From the NCBI GenBank assembly GCA_023386365.1, contig JAEWJX010000094.1, positions 1 through 30,954 of the forward strand: DNA of 30,954 nucleotides. The letters are read 5' to 3'. Below are positions 30,948 through 30,954 of the stretch, piece after piece. Below the pieces are notes generated by a model that was not told the DNA's origin, did no database searches, and saw only the letters and a list, made by a program, of their open reading frames with translations. Source of the DNA: Actinomycetes bacterium. Its GTDB lineage: Bacteria; Actinomycetota; Actinomycetes; Actinomycetales; Microbacteriaceae. How positions within the stretch are numbered: position 1 is the stretch's first letter; every line of letters begins with the position of its first letter. The position numbers were made by a program, and so were the translations under genes.

Positions 30948-30954
30948 CGGCCCC

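Overview
The window reads as about 31 kb of chromosomal core genome from a high-GC Gram-positive bacterium, most likely a Microbacteriaceae member (Microbacterium-like). The base composition is strongly G+C rich. Many starts are GTG or TTG. The tRNA gene does not encode CCA. Marker genes and gene orders are actinobacterial: glnA2-glnE, polyphosphate glucokinase, homodimeric E1 pyruvate dehydrogenase, and a PucR-type regulator in front of fabD-fabH-acpP. The assignment is by pattern recognition, not by a search. I see no prophage, insertion sequence or CRISPR array.

Layout. (1) 53-4429, minus strand: a three-gene exopolysaccharide operon made of a hyaluronan-synthase-like membrane glycosyltransferase, a membrane-anchored GH26 (mannanase-type) hydrolase and UDP-glucose 6-dehydrogenase, with a 410-base leader/promoter region rich in inverted repeats. 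(2) 4840-10870: nitrogen and NAD block, with glnE and glnA2 on minus and nadE divergent on plus. (3) 10919-15222, plus strand: gdhA, a YhhN membrane protein, panB, a DUF72 protein and a GNAT acetyltransferase. (4) 15245-17431: a small conserved protein divergent from map, then ppgK and a cold-shock gene with a strong terminator. (5) 17490-23363, minus strand: RNase P RNA, a coiled-coil CT398/zinc-ribbon-like protein, a NIF3 protein, a very long NCS1-type permease with about 470 disordered N-terminal residues, an EamA exporter and tRNA-Val(UAC). (6) 23403-24578: a conserved membrane protein and a convergent AhpE/Bcp-type peroxiredoxin. (7) 24669-30917, plus strand: aceE preceded by an 11-codon upstream ORF, then fasR, fabD, fabH and acpP, which together make acetyl-CoA and start fatty-acid synthesis. 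The window ends in a 19-G run that looks like a contig-end artefact.

The most general signal is regulatory. At seven start sites a TAGNCT hexamer sits 5-7 bases before the start codon, and three further starts have a looser -10-like match. This is the geometry of leaderless transcription. At two divergent gene pairs the two -10 boxes physically overlap. In front of aceE the hexamer places a tiny leaderless ORF whose stop overlaps the aceE GTG. The most interesting gene set is the synthase, GH26 and UGDH operon, a compact candidate system for a uronic-acid-containing polymer.
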